This document shows, one piece after another, positions 1 through 8,330 of a stretch of DNA of 37,623 nt. The DNA comes from Gammaproteobacteria bacterium (lineage in GTDB: Bacteria > Pseudomonadota > Gammaproteobacteria > Xanthomonadales > Rhodanobacteraceae). Location: positions 1 to 37,623 of the forward strand of contig JAJPHQ010000029.1 in assembly GCA_021325195.1 (NCBI GenBank), read 5' to 3'. A program made the position numbers and the translations under genes. Each line of letters opens with the position of its first letter. The first letter of the stretch is position 1. The notes under the pieces were generated by a model. It had not been told where the DNA came from. It made no database searches and saw only the letters and a list, made by a program, of their open reading frames with translations.

Positions 1-939
1 CCACCAGTTGTTGTTCATCTCGTTGACGCGGTCGATCAGGATGAAGCCGGGCTCGGCGTAGTCGTACGTCGAGACCATGATCATGTCCCACAGGTGCCGG
101 GCCTTCAGGTGTCCGTAGATCTTGCAGGCCACCAGGCCGTCCTCGCGGACGATGTAGTTCTCGTGCACCGGCCATTCGCGCCAGATCACCTTGACCGGAT
201 CGGCGAGGTCGATCTCGTCCTTTTCCTTCACGTGCACCGGAAACACCAGCGGCCAGTCGGCGTCGGTCTCGACCGCCTGCATGAAGCCGTCGGTGATCAG
301 CAGCGAGAGGGTGAACTGGCGCAGGCGGCCGTCCTCGCGCTTGGCGCGGATGAACTCGCGCACGTCCGGATGCGAGACGTCGAAGGTGCCCATCTGCGCG
401 CCGCGCCGGCCGCCGGCCGAGGACACCGTGAAGCACATCTTGTCGTAGATGTCCATGAACGACAGCGGCCCGGAGGTGTAGGCGCCGGCGCCCGACACGT
501 ACGCGCCGCGCGGACGCAGCGTCGAAAACTCGTAGCCGATCCCGCAGCCGGCCTTCAGGGTGAGGCCGGCCTCGTGCACCTTCTGCAGGATGTCGTCCAT
601 CGAATCGGTGATGGTGCCCGACACCGTGCAGTTGATGGTGGAAGTCTTGGGCTTGTGTTCGCGCGCGCCGGCGTTGGACACGATCCGGCCGGCCGGGATC
701 GCGCCCTGGCGCAGCGCCCACAGGAAGCGCTCGTGCCAGTGCTCGCGCAGTTCCGGCGTCGCCTCCACGTCGCTCAGCGCGCGCGCGACGCGCGACCAAG
801 TGTCGTCGATGGTGGCATCGACCGGGTCGCCCTGCTTGGTCTTCAGGCGGTATTTCTTGTCCCAGATGTCCAGCGAAGCCGGCTGCAGGGGGACTTCCGT
901 CACCGTCCGCGCGATCGGTTGCACACGCGCCGTACCCAT
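1..939 (-). CDS. nrdJ: Adenosylcobalamin-dependent (class II) ribonucleotide reductase, N-terminal part
   Basis: The window edge cuts this gene after 313 codons, so only the N-terminal third or so is present. Class II reductases convert ribonucleotides to deoxyribonucleotides in the cytoplasm using coenzyme B12, with or without oxygen. I translated the minus strand directly. Hallmarks seen are the substrate-pocket segment VSNAGAREHKPKTSTINC around residues 87-104, containing the N-terminal redox cysteine, followed by a glycine-rich LKAGCGIGYEFSTLRPRG stretch and SSAGGRRGAQMGTFDVSHPD, all typical of NrdJ. The ATG at 939 is preceded by a strong AGGAGGA ribosome site about 7 nt upstream. The catalytic barrel centre and C-terminal cysteine pair lie outside the window. 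Being read away from degQ, it is probably its own transcription unit, controlled by the NrdR-like sites at 1146-1192. Confidence 0.93.
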   Translation of the reverse strand, partial: MGTARVQPIARTVTEVPLQPASLDIWDKKYRLKTKQGDPVDATIDDTWSRVARALSDVEATPELREHWHERFLWALRQGAIPAGRIVSNAGAREHKPKTSTINCTVSGTITDSMDDILQKVHEAGLTLKAGCGIGYEFSTLRPRGAYVSGAGAYTSGPLSFMDIYDKMCFTVSSAGGRRGAQMGTFDVSHPDVREFIRAKREDGRLRQFTLSLLITDGFMQAVETDADWPLVFPVHVKEKDEIDLADPVKVIWREWPVHENYIVREDGLVACKIYGHLKARHLWDMIMVSTYDYAEPGFILIDRVNEMNNNWW

Positions 940-1145
940 TGTTCTGTGTTCCTCCTTGGGAAATGCTCAAGTCGCCCGTCTGGATGACGCCTCGGACGGC
1001 AAAAACTGCACAACGCCGCGCCGTGGCGCGACGGTGTCCGGTTCAAGCCTGCTGCTCGCGCTCCGCCGACCCTGGAAAGGTCTCGGGACACCGGTGGACC
1101 AGCCAGACCGCCATCTTCCGCGCTCCCCCGCTCGATACTTCCGGA
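940..1145 (-). other. Long nrdJ leader region with a stem-loop
   Basis: About 200 nt separate the putative promoter from the nrdJ start, with no open reading frame I would defend. The only clear structure is an 8-bp stem, CGGTGTCC at 1086-1093 (minus-strand reading) pairing with GGACACCG at 1032-1039, enclosing a loop of about 46 nt. I looked for a cobalamin-riboswitch B12 box and did not find a convincing one. The region may simply be an untranslated leader. Confidence 0.25.
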
Positions 1146-1209
1146 GCCCAGCACTTGGGTAATTTTCCGAAGCCGGGCACAAGATGTTGTGATCGCGAGC
1201 GGGAGTCAA
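1146..1209 (-). promoter_or_regulatory. nrdJ promoter with paired NrdR-like boxes
   Basis: On the minus strand TTGACT (1204-1209) and CATCTT (1181-1186) are separated by 17 bp and form a plausible sigma-70 promoter. The -10 lies inside an almost ideal NrdR box at 1177-1192 (core CACAACATCTTGTG, perfect 5-bp arms). A weaker second palindrome (core ACCCAAGTGCTGGG) occupies 1146-1161. The centres are 31 bp apart, three helical turns, which is the spacing usual for tandem NrdR boxes at reductase genes. NrdR is the ATP/dATP-sensing repressor of these genes. The strong box is seen directly. That the second box works is inferred from spacing only. Confidence 0.6.
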
Positions 1210-1317
1210 CGGTACGCTCACCGGAACCCGCTGTAAAGTGTCGGCAACGTGCCCCGCGGCGTGGCAGGCCCCGGCGGTGTCTCCGGGTGAACCCGGAACC
1301 GCGCCGGATGGTCTTTG

Positions 1318-1462
1318 GGGAAACTCTTTCATCGGGTTTCGGGGCGGCACAGGGATGGGCCGCGCGCCAATCACGCACGCATTGGTTGCCCGTGCATGAT
1401 TTGCCAAGCCGGATCCGGCGTGCCCTGACGCATCCTGGATGGATTTGTCCGGAGCTTCCTCG
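1318..1462 (-). repeat. Dispersed hairpin repeat, copy 1 (inverted relative to copies 2 and 3)
   Basis: Read on the minus strand, this degenerate copy has the same block order as the repeat at 13057-13222: a GCTCCGGACAAATCC... block, a GGATCC-centred block, a GCAAATCATGCACG...CGTG hairpin, the GCGGCCC-ATCCCT-GTGCCGC hairpin and a final AAACTC/GGGTTT-type hairpin. It lies between the divergent nrdJ and degQ genes. The remaining DNA here (1210-1317 and 1463-1600) shows nothing else I recognise apart from the degQ ribosome site. Confidence 0.7.
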
Positions 1463-1600
1463 GCGGGTTGCCGAAAGGTATTGTCCGGCACCTCCCGGCG
1501 CCGCGGATCCGGACACGCGCTGGCGGGATTTTCCCCGACACGCCGGCGAAACCCGCCGCGCCGGCCGTTCGAAAACATCACCTTCATGCAGGAAGCCATC

Positions 1601-2992
1601 ATGTCCGCAATGCTCAGAATCCGCCGCACGGGCCTGTCGGGCCTCGCGTGTGCGCTGTTGGTCCTCGCCGCCGCTCCCGCGCTGACCGCCGGCACCTTGC
1701 CGGAAGCGGTGGGCGGCCAGCCGCTGCCTTCGCTGGCGCCGATGCTGGCAAGGGTGTCGCCCGCGGTGGTCAACATCTCCTCGACCAGCCGGCACCGGGT
1801 GCCGATCAATCCGTTCTTCAGCGATCCCTTCTTCCGGCAGTTCTTCGGAATCCCCGACGTGCCCTCGCGCGAACTGGTGGAACAGTCGCTGGGTTCCGGC
1901 GTGATCGTGGATGCCCAGCACGGCTACATCCTCACCAACATCCACGTGATCGCCGGCGCCACCGACATCAAGGTCACGCTGACCGACGGCCGCACCTTCA
2001 AGGCCACCGTGATCGGCGCCGATCCGCAGACCGACATCGCGGTGATCCAGATCCACGCCCGGAACCTGACCGCGCTGCCGCTGGCCGATTCCTCCAAGCT
2101 GCGGGTGGGCGATTTCGTGGTGGCGATAGGCGACCCGTTCGGGCTGGGCCAGTCGGCGACCTCGGGCATCATCTCGGGGCTGCAGCGCCAGGACCTGCGG
2201 CGGAACGGCGTGCAGAACTACATCCAGACCGACGCCTCGATCAATCCCGGCAATTCCGGCGGCGCGCTGGTGAACCTGGCCGGCCAGCTGGTCGGGATCA
2301 ACTCGATGATCTATTCGCCCTCGGGCGCCAGTGCCGGGCTGGGCTTCGCGATTCCGTCCAACCTCGCGGCGTCGGTCATGAAGCAATTGATCGAACACGG
2401 CCGGGTGGTGCGCGGCAGCCTCGGGGTGGAAGCGCAGGACCTCACCCCGCGCGTCGCCGCGGCGCTGGGCATCCATGCCTCGCAGGGCGCACTGATCACC
2501 GAGGTGATCCCGGGCTCGCCGGCCGCCAGCGCCGGCCTGCAGCCCGGCGATCTGGTGGTCAGCGTGGACGGCAAGCCGGTCAGCGACGCCCAAGACCTGC
2601 GCAACGCGCAGGGCCTGAAACCGCTGGGCAGCACCCTGCAACTGGGCGTCGAGCGGGGCAACCGGCATCTGGAGATCGACGCCAGGCTGACCGCGAACGC
2701 CAACGTGCTGCAGGGCGCGCTGCTGGATCCGCGCCTCGCCGGCGCCTCGTTCGTCGAACTGCCGCCCGACAACGATGACCAGGGCTACGCCGGCGTGGGC
2801 ATCGACAGCGTCGCGCCCGGCAGCCGCGCCGCGCGCAACGGCCTGGCCGCGGGCGACGTGCTGGTCGGCGTCAATCAGGTGGCCACGCCCGACCTCGATG
2901 CGCTGCGCCGCGTATTCGCCATGCATCCCCGCCGTCTGCAACTGGCGCTGGTGCGTGACAGCCAGTTCCTGCAACTGGAGATCGGCTACTGA
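1601..2992 (+). CDS. degQ: Periplasmic serine protease, DegQ/DegP (HtrA) family
   Basis: A 463-residue envelope quality-control protease (S1C family). Residues 1-30 form a Sec signal peptide. The trypsin-like domain follows with a complete triad: His115 in TNIHVIAG, Asp145 in DPQTDIAVI and Ser219 in NPGNSGGAL. Two PDZ domains occupy roughly 273-362 and 375-460, as in DegP/DegQ oligomers. The short loop before the catalytic His favours DegQ over DegP. The usual TNNHV or TNHHV motif is TNIHV here, a mild departure. I chose the ATG at 1601 because AGGAAG ends 5 nt upstream and the signal peptide starts cleanly. An upstream in-frame ATG at 1586 is possible. It is followed by a strong stem-loop and then, on the same strand, by the PstS-LysM gene. 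Confidence 0.93.
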   Translation: MSAMLRIRRTGLSGLACALLVLAAAPALTAGTLPEAVGGQPLPSLAPMLARVSPAVVNISSTSRHRVPINPFFSDPFFRQFFGIPDVPSRELVEQSLGSGVIVDAQHGYILTNIHVIAGATDIKVTLTDGRTFKATVIGADPQTDIAVIQIHARNLTALPLADSSKLRVGDFVVAIGDPFGLGQSATSGIISGLQRQDLRRNGVQNYIQTDASINPGNSGGALVNLAGQLVGINSMIYSPSGASAGLGFAIPSNLAASVMKQLIEHGRVVRGSLGVEAQDLTPRVAAALGIHASQGALITEVIPGSPAASAGLQPGDLVVSVDGKPVSDAQDLRNAQGLKPLGSTLQLGVERGNRHLEIDARLTANANVLQGALLDPRLAGASFVELPPDNDDQGYAGVGIDSVAPGSRAARNGLAAGDVLVGVNQVATPDLDALRRVFAMHPRRLQLALVRDSQFLQLEIGY

Positions 2993-3002
2993 GGAGCAGG
3001 GG

Positions 3003-3031
3003 GCGCCGGCGCACGGCACGTGCGCCGGCGC
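3003..3031. terminator. Strong 12-bp stem-loop downstream of degQ
   Basis: GCGCCGGCGCAC (3003-3014) pairs perfectly with GTGCGCCGGCGC (3020-3031) around a 5-nt loop, starting 11 nt after the degQ stop codon. There is no T-run after it, so it is not a textbook intrinsic terminator. It may stabilise the degQ mRNA 3' end or assist Rho-dependent termination. A possible -10 element (GATAAT, 3072-3077) follows, which could belong to the next gene, but I see no well-spaced -35. Confidence 0.5.
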
Positions 3032-3116
3032 ACAACCTGAATCGCGGGATTTCTGTTGCGGCGGTTTTCGCGATAATCTCGCTCCCACATCCATTTCGAG
3101 TCACGGTATTCCGTTC

Positions 3117-4382
3117 ATGTCCGTTCGTTCCCTGAGCCTGGTGCTCGCCTCGTTCTCGTTCGCACTCGTCACCGCCGCGGCCGGCGCCGCCACTTCCAGG
3201 CATCACCATCACGCCGCCACGCACAAGGTGAAGGAATCCGGGCCCGCGCTGATCGTGCGCGGCGACCAGGTCAGCACCAACGGCGTGGTGGACGCGGTCG
3301 CCAAGGCGTTCAGCGAGTCCGGCCAGGGCAGGCTCGAGCTGCAACCGTTCAGCACGATCTCCGGGATCGACGATGCACTGAACGGCACGGTGGACATCGC
3401 CGCCAGCGCGCGTCCGGCGTATTCGAAGCGCGCGCAGGAATCGGGCCTCACCTTCACGCCGGTGGCGTGGGACGCGCTGGTGCTGATCACCAATGCGTCC
3501 AATCCGGTGAACAACCTGACGCTGAAGCAGGTGCACGACATCTACTACGGCAAGATCACCAACTGGTCGCAGGTCGGCGGCAGCGACGAACCGATCGACC
3601 TGGACGGCGTGGCGTCACCGCTGGACGGCGTGCAGTTCAGCTTCCGCCGCCTGCTGTTCGGCAATGGCGACATCAACGTCGCGGTACCGCGGCTGTTCAT
3701 CAACATCGACTCGCTGCAGCAGGAAGTGTCGCTGGACGGCAAGGCGCTGGCGGTCAGCACGCTCGTGCACGCGCATCGTCAGCAAGGCATCAAGATCATC
3801 CCGATCGAAGGCGTGACGCCCAGCCTCGCCACCCTCGAAAACGGCAGTTACCCGCTGCCGTTGACGATTTACCTGGCCTACAAGGCCGACAGTCCGAAGC
3901 TCGCGGAGATCCAGAAATTCCTCGCCTTTCTCGGAGACAGCCGTGCCAGCGACATCCTGCGCGCGCACGACTTGCTGCCGTGGGCGCAAGCCACCGTGTT
4001 GAACGCCAAGACCGAAATGGACCTGATCAACGCGGTCGGCGCGTACCTGGTGGCGGAAGGCCTGCCGGCGGCCGACGCACCGGGCAACGAGTTCGCGCGC
4101 CTGGCCGGCAGCCCGCAGGAAATCGCGCGCGCCGCGGCGCTGCAACAGGCAGCCGCCAAGGTGGTGGAGCAACAGAAAGCCGCTGCCGCGCAGGCAGCAG
4201 CCGTGGCTCCGCCGCCCGCGCCCGCGGTGACCGCCCGGTCTTACACCGTGGCCAAGGGCGACACGCTCTCGAAGATCGCCCTCAAGCATTCGGTCAGCGT
4301 CGAAGACTTGCGCAAGTGGAACCATCTGCACAGCGACATGCTGCAGATCGGGCAGGTGCTGCGCGTGTCGTCCGCGCAATGA
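3117..4382 (+). CDS. PstS-like phosphate-binding domain fused to a LysM domain
   Basis: A 421-residue exported protein. Residues 1-25 are a signal peptide, followed by a short His-rich stretch (RHHHHAATHK). Residues 45-310 resemble the periplasmic phosphate-binding (PstS/PBP-like) fold, with an AASARPA segment and a YYGKITNWSQVGG segment typical of PstS proteins. An Ala/Gln/Lys-rich helical linker (about 330-365) and a Pro/Ala stretch lead to one C-terminal LysM domain (about 373-421, YTVAKGDTLSKIALKH...IGQVLRV) that should bind peptidoglycan. No pstCAB or pho genes are nearby, so uptake by a dedicated transporter is not supported. A wall-anchored phosphate-binding or envelope role is inferred. 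The ATG at 3117 is chosen because the signal peptide begins there. Its ribosome site is weak. Confidence 0.82.
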   Translation: MSVRSLSLVLASFSFALVTAAAGAATSRHHHHAATHKVKESGPALIVRGDQVSTNGVVDAVAKAFSESGQGRLELQPFSTISGIDDALNGTVDIAASARPAYSKRAQESGLTFTPVAWDALVLITNASNPVNNLTLKQVHDIYYGKITNWSQVGGSDEPIDLDGVASPLDGVQFSFRRLLFGNGDINVAVPRLFINIDSLQQEVSLDGKALAVSTLVHAHRQQGIKIIPIEGVTPSLATLENGSYPLPLTIYLAYKADSPKLAEIQKFLAFLGDSRASDILRAHDLLPWAQATVLNAKTEMDLINAVGAYLVAEGLPAADAPGNEFARLAGSPQEIARAAALQQAAAKVVEQQKAAAAQAAAVAPPPAPAVTARSYTVAKGDTLSKIALKHSVSVEDLRKWNHLHSDMLQIGQVLRVSSAQ

Positions 4383-4458
4383 TGCGTTCCCTGGCACGCC
4401 CGCGGCACGTCGTGCGGCGCGCGCCGGGAAGTTTCACATCGGCGCCCGGGCCTTGCGC

Positions 4459-5835
4459 ATGCACGGCCTGAGCGAGGATTCACGCAACCGCCGTGCGCTG
4501 CCGCTGACAGCGGTCGCGCGGGCGCACTGGCCGAAACTCGAAGCGCGATTGAGCGCGCGTCAGCGGCGCCAGGCCGCCGCCTGCGGGTTCGATGCCAGTC
4601 CAGGCAGCTTCTGCGTGCTGCACGACGCAGGCGGCGATGCCGCGCGCGTGCTGTGCGGCGTCGATCCCGAATCGCCGCCGTTCGCGCTGGGTGCGTTTCC
4701 GTTCCGCCTGCCGGCGGGGGACTACCGTCTCGAGGGTGAGGCGCTGTCGGCCGCGGACGCCGCGCTGGGCTGGTCGCTGGGCAGTTACCGTTTCGATCGT
4801 TACCTCGCCGGCGCGCCGTGCCAGCCCGCCCGGCTGCTGGTGCCGCGCGCGGTGCTGCGCGAAGTCGCGCCGCTGCTGGAAGCCATCACCCGGGTGCGCG
4901 ACCTGGTCAACACGCCCGCGCAGGATCTGGGGCCGGAGCAGGTGTGTGAAGCGGTGCGCGCGGTCGCGAAGGCGCATCGCGCGCAATGCCGCGAATGGCA
5001 TGGTGACGGTTTGCTGAAGGCCGGTTTTCCGACCGTGCACGCGGTGGGCCGTGCCAGCGACCGGCCGCCGCGGGTGATCGAACTGCGCTGGGGGCGCGTC
5101 GGCGATCCGCTGCTGGCGATCGTGGGCAAGGGCGTGTGCTTCGATTCCGGCGGCCTCGACATCAAGACCGCCGACGGCATGCGCTGGATGAAGAAGGACA
5201 TGGGCGGCGCCGCACACGCGCTGTCGCTGGCGCAACTGGTGATGGACGCGGGCCTGGCGGTGCGGCTGCTGCTGATCATTCCCGCGGTGGACAATGCGAT
5301 CTCCGGCGGCGCGCTCAGGCCCGGCGACGTGATCCGCACCCGTGCCGGCATCAGCGTCGAGGTGGACAACACCGATGCCGAGGGGCGCCTGATCCTGTGC
5401 GACGCGCTGGCCGCCGCGGTCGAGCAAAAGCCCGACCTGCTGATCGACTTCGCCACGCTGACCGGCGCCGCGCGCGTCGCGCTGGGTCCCGACCTGCCCG
5501 CATTGTTCGCCAACCGCGACGAGGTCGCCGCTGCGGTGTTGCACGCCTCGCGCGATCGGCACGATCCGGTGTGGCGTCTGCCGTTGTGGCAGCCGTACCG
5601 GATGATGTTGGCCTCGCCGTTCGCCGATACCTGCAACACCGGCGCCTCGCGCCACGCCGGCGCGATCACCGCCGCGCTGTACCTGCAGCGCTTCGTGCCC
5701 GAAACGGTGCCGTGGCTGCACGTCGATCTGTATGCCTGGAACGACGGCGACCGGCCGGGCCGGCCGCGCGGCGGCGAGGCGCAATCCCTGCGCGCCTTCC
5801 ACGCCTTCCTGCGGCAGCGCTACGCGCGGCGCTGA
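4459..5835 (+). CDS. Leucyl aminopeptidase family (M17) metallopeptidase
   Basis: A 458-residue cytosolic aminopeptidase of the PepA/PepB type, removing N-terminal residues from peptides with two metal ions. The catalytic C-terminal half is intact. VGKGVCFDSGG carries the metal-binding Lys and Asp, KKDMGGAAH carries the second catalytic Lys and Asp, and the signature NTDAEGRLILCDAL carries the Asp, Glu and Arg of the active site. DFATLTGAARVALG follows as in the family. The N-terminal domain is divergent, as is usual. The ATG at 4459 is used; a TTG lies two codons upstream and no strong ribosome site helps the choice. It starts 76 bp after the PstS-LysM gene on the same strand and converges with prc on the other side. 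Confidence 0.92.
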   Translation: MHGLSEDSRNRRALPLTAVARAHWPKLEARLSARQRRQAAACGFDASPGSFCVLHDAGGDAARVLCGVDPESPPFALGAFPFRLPAGDYRLEGEALSAADAALGWSLGSYRFDRYLAGAPCQPARLLVPRAVLREVAPLLEAITRVRDLVNTPAQDLGPEQVCEAVRAVAKAHRAQCREWHGDGLLKAGFPTVHAVGRASDRPPRVIELRWGRVGDPLLAIVGKGVCFDSGGLDIKTADGMRWMKKDMGGAAHALSLAQLVMDAGLAVRLLLIIPAVDNAISGGALRPGDVIRTRAGISVEVDNTDAEGRLILCDALAAAVEQKPDLLIDFATLTGAARVALGPDLPALFANRDEVAAAVLHASRDRHDPVWRLPLWQPYRMMLASPFADTCNTGASRHAGAITAALYLQRFVPETVPWLHVDLYAWNDGDRPGRPRGGEAQSLRAFHAFLRQRYARR

Positions 5836-5869
5836 CGCGGTGTGTCCGCGGGAGGGAAGGCGCGGCGGG

Positions 5870-8137
5870 TCAGTTGCTGCTGCTCGCGCTGGGCGGCGGC
5901 GCGGGCGGGGTGGCCGGTGACGCGGTCGCGGAGAGCTTCAGGGCCTGCCTGGGGAGCACCACGTCGGCCAGTTTCACGTCGCTGTGGATCAGTGCGACCT
6001 CGTCGGCGAGGATGTGCGCGGCCTCGTCCAGTTCGGCATCCTTGGCCTGCTTGGCGGCCTTCTCGCGCGCGACCGACGCCTTGACGCTGCGCTCGCCCGG
6101 CTGCAGGCCGTCGTCCGGCCGCAGGATCACCGCGGAGACATCGCCCAGCGCTTCGCGGCGCGCCTTGAACGCGGCGTCCTGCGCGTCCTGCTGCTTGCGT
6201 TCGGCCAGGCGCACCTGGTAGTTCAGCGACACGCTCTTCTGGTCGTGCAGCTTGCGCGCGGCGGCGAGCTCGTCCAGCATCAGCTGCCACGACGGATCCC
6301 TGGCCACGCGCGCGTCGTGTGCGGCCGTCAGCTTGGCGACAAGCGGTTGCTGGTCGGCCACCGGCCTGTATTCCGCCGGCGCGATGTGCGTCCATTTCAG
6401 CGCGTTGGGATAGCTCGACTCGCCGTAATCCTTGAAGCCCACGCTGTGCGGGAAGGCGATGTCCGGCGTGACCCCGCGCAACTGGGTGGAATCGCCATCG
6501 ACCCGGAAGAACTCCGCGATGGTCATCTTGAGTTCGCCGAACGCGGGCTTGTCGCGCATCGCGAGCCGGTCTAGGCTGGTCAGGTTCTGCACCGTGCCCT
6601 TGCCGAAGGTCTGTTCGCCGATGATCAGGCCGCGGCCGTAATCCTGGATCGCGGCGGTGAAGATCTCGCTGGCCGAGGCCGAACCCCGGTTGACCAGCAC
6701 CGCCATGGGGCCGGCCCACGCCATGCTTTCGTCGGAAGTCTGTTCCTCGACCTGGCCGCGGCTGTCGCGCACCTGCACCACCGGACCCTTGCCGATGAAC
6801 AGGCCGGTCAGCGAGGTGGCTTCGGACAGCGAACCGCCGCCGTTGTCGCGCAGATCGACCAGCACCGCATCGACCTTTTCCTTCTTCATGTCCGCCAGCA
6901 GTTTCGCGACGTCGCGGGTGGCGCTCTTGTAGTTGGGGTCGCCGCGCCGGCGCGCGTCGAAGTCCTCGTAGAAGCTGGGCAGTTCGATGACGCCCACCCT
7001 GATGACACGGCCGCCGTCCTTGATGTCGAGGATCTTCTTCTTGGCGGCCTGTTCCTCGATGCTGACCTTCTTGCGCACCAGCGTCACGAGTTGCGGCTTG
7101 GCGTCGGGGCCGCCCTCGGCGGGCAGGTACTCGATGCGCACCACGGTGCCCTTGTGGCCGCGGATCTTGTCCACCACGTCGTCGATGCGCCAGCCGACCA
7201 CGTCGGTGATCGGTCCGCACGGGCCCTGGCCGACGCCCACGATGCGGTCGCCGACCTCGAGCTTGCCGGATTTCGCGGCCGGACCGCCCGGCACGATCTC
7301 GCGGATCACGGTGTATTCCTCGTGCTGCTGCAGCACCGCGCCGCTGCCTTCCAGCGACAGCTTCATCGCGATGTCGAAGTTGGTGCTGGCGCGCGGCCCG
7401 AAGTAGTTGCTGTGCGGGTCGATCGCCATCGCGTACGCGTTCATGAAGGTCTGGAACACGTCCTCGCTGTCGAGCTGGTGCACGCGGTCCAGGAAGTTCT
7501 CGTAACGGTGCTCCAGCGTCTTGCGGATGTCGGCATCGTCCTTGCCGGCCAGCTTCAGGCGGATCCAGTCGTTCTCCACCCGCTTGCGCCACAGGTCGTT
7601 GAGCGCGGCGGTGTCGGGTGCCCACGCGGCCTTGTCGCGGTCGAAGGTGTAGGTCTCGTCGGTGTCGAGGTTGAAGCCCTTCTTCAGCAGTTGCAGCGCG
7701 TACTGCGTGCGCTCTCCCGCGCGCTGCTCGTACAGGTTGAAGATCGCGAACGGGATGGTCATGTCGCCGTTCCAGATCGCGTCGTCCAGCTTGTCCTTCG
7801 CGTAGGCGAAGTGGTCGATGTCGGCTTGCGTGAAGAACAGCTTCTCGCCATCGAGGGCGTCGAAATAGCCGTCGAAGATCTTCTGCGACATCGCGTCGTC
7901 GAGCGGCAGCGCCTCGTACTGGAAGCGCGTCAGCAGACGCGCGGCGAGGATCGCGGCCTGGCCCTGGTCGGCGGTCGGCTTCAGCACCGGCGCCGGCGTC
8001 ATCGTGTAGCGGGCGACCGGCGCGGTCAGCGCGCTGGCCGACGAGGCCGGACAGTTCGCGTCCGCAGGGGTGGTGTCTGCGTAGGCGGCGGAGAAGGCGA
8101 ACAACGCGATCAGGACGGCGAACAAACGCTGCAGCAT
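5870..8137 (-). CDS. prc: Tail-specific (carboxy-terminal processing) protease Prc
   Basis: A 755-residue periplasmic serine protease that degrades proteins with non-polar C-termini and, in E. coli, regulates peptidoglycan hydrolases. Residues 1-20 are a signal peptide. An N-terminal helical domain leads to a PDZ domain at about 250-350 (IVPGGPAAKSGKLEVGDRIV). The S41 catalytic core has VDLRDNGGGSLSEA at about 427-440, GSASASEIF with the nucleophile near Ser488, and FGKGT with the general base Lys513. The C-terminus has a DUF3340-like extension and ends in a Pro/Ala/Ser tail. The ATG at 8137 has AAGGAT 7 nt upstream. It lies downstream of lipB but an intrinsic terminator separates them, so it is probably transcribed on its own. 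Mutants of prc genes elsewhere affect cell-wall turnover, consistent with its neighbours. Confidence 0.94.
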   Translation of the reverse strand: MLQRLFAVLIALFAFSAAYADTTPADANCPASSASALTAPVARYTMTPAPVLKPTADQGQAAILAARLLTRFQYEALPLDDAMSQKIFDGYFDALDGEKLFFTQADIDHFAYAKDKLDDAIWNGDMTIPFAIFNLYEQRAGERTQYALQLLKKGFNLDTDETYTFDRDKAAWAPDTAALNDLWRKRVENDWIRLKLAGKDDADIRKTLEHRYENFLDRVHQLDSEDVFQTFMNAYAMAIDPHSNYFGPRASTNFDIAMKLSLEGSGAVLQQHEEYTVIREIVPGGPAAKSGKLEVGDRIVGVGQGPCGPITDVVGWRIDDVVDKIRGHKGTVVRIEYLPAEGGPDAKPQLVTLVRKKVSIEEQAAKKKILDIKDGGRVIRVGVIELPSFYEDFDARRRGDPNYKSATRDVAKLLADMKKEKVDAVLVDLRDNGGGSLSEATSLTGLFIGKGPVVQVRDSRGQVEEQTSDESMAWAGPMAVLVNRGSASASEIFTAAIQDYGRGLIIGEQTFGKGTVQNLTSLDRLAMRDKPAFGELKMTIAEFFRVDGDSTQLRGVTPDIAFPHSVGFKDYGESSYPNALKWTHIAPAEYRPVADQQPLVAKLTAAHDARVARDPSWQLMLDELAAARKLHDQKSVSLNYQVRLAERKQQDAQDAAFKARREALGDVSAVILRPDDGLQPGERSVKASVAREKAAKQAKDAELDEAAHILADEVALIHSDVKLADVVLPRQALKLSATASPATPPAPPPSASSSN

Positions 8138-8198
8138 GGAAGATCCTTGGCGGCTTGACGGGAAACCGGACGCGTGCGCCCGTGCGCCGGGGTTCGGG

Positions 8199-8228
8199 AA
8201 AAAACGCGCCAGCGGTTCGCTGGCGCGT
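8199..8228 (-). terminator. Rho-independent terminator between lipB and prc
   Basis: Read on the minus strand, an 11-bp perfect stem (ACGCGCCAGCG with CGCTGGCGCGT, 3-nt loop) is followed directly by a run of six T. It would end the mltB-rlpA-dacC-ybeD-lipB transcript. Confidence 0.88.
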
Positions 8229-8330
8229 GGACGGGACATCTCGGCCGCACCCCGGATGCCCGCGGCCAGGCGGGCGGGCGGGACTTCGCTGCGGGCGGGC
8301 AATCCGCTCATGTTGGTGGCCGGCCCGCGC

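Noticed and set aside
94-987. Long open frames opposite nrdJ, and similar long antisense frames across mreBCD, GH31 and other genes
   Set aside because: They are by-products of high GC content. Their translations are rich in Arg, Ala, Gly, His and low-complexity runs, lack ribosome sites and have no family features, while the opposite strand encodes a recognisable protein.
940-1145. Cobalamin riboswitch in front of nrdJ
   Set aside because: The expected B12-box and the conserved core pattern were not recognisable by eye; only one long-range stem is present.
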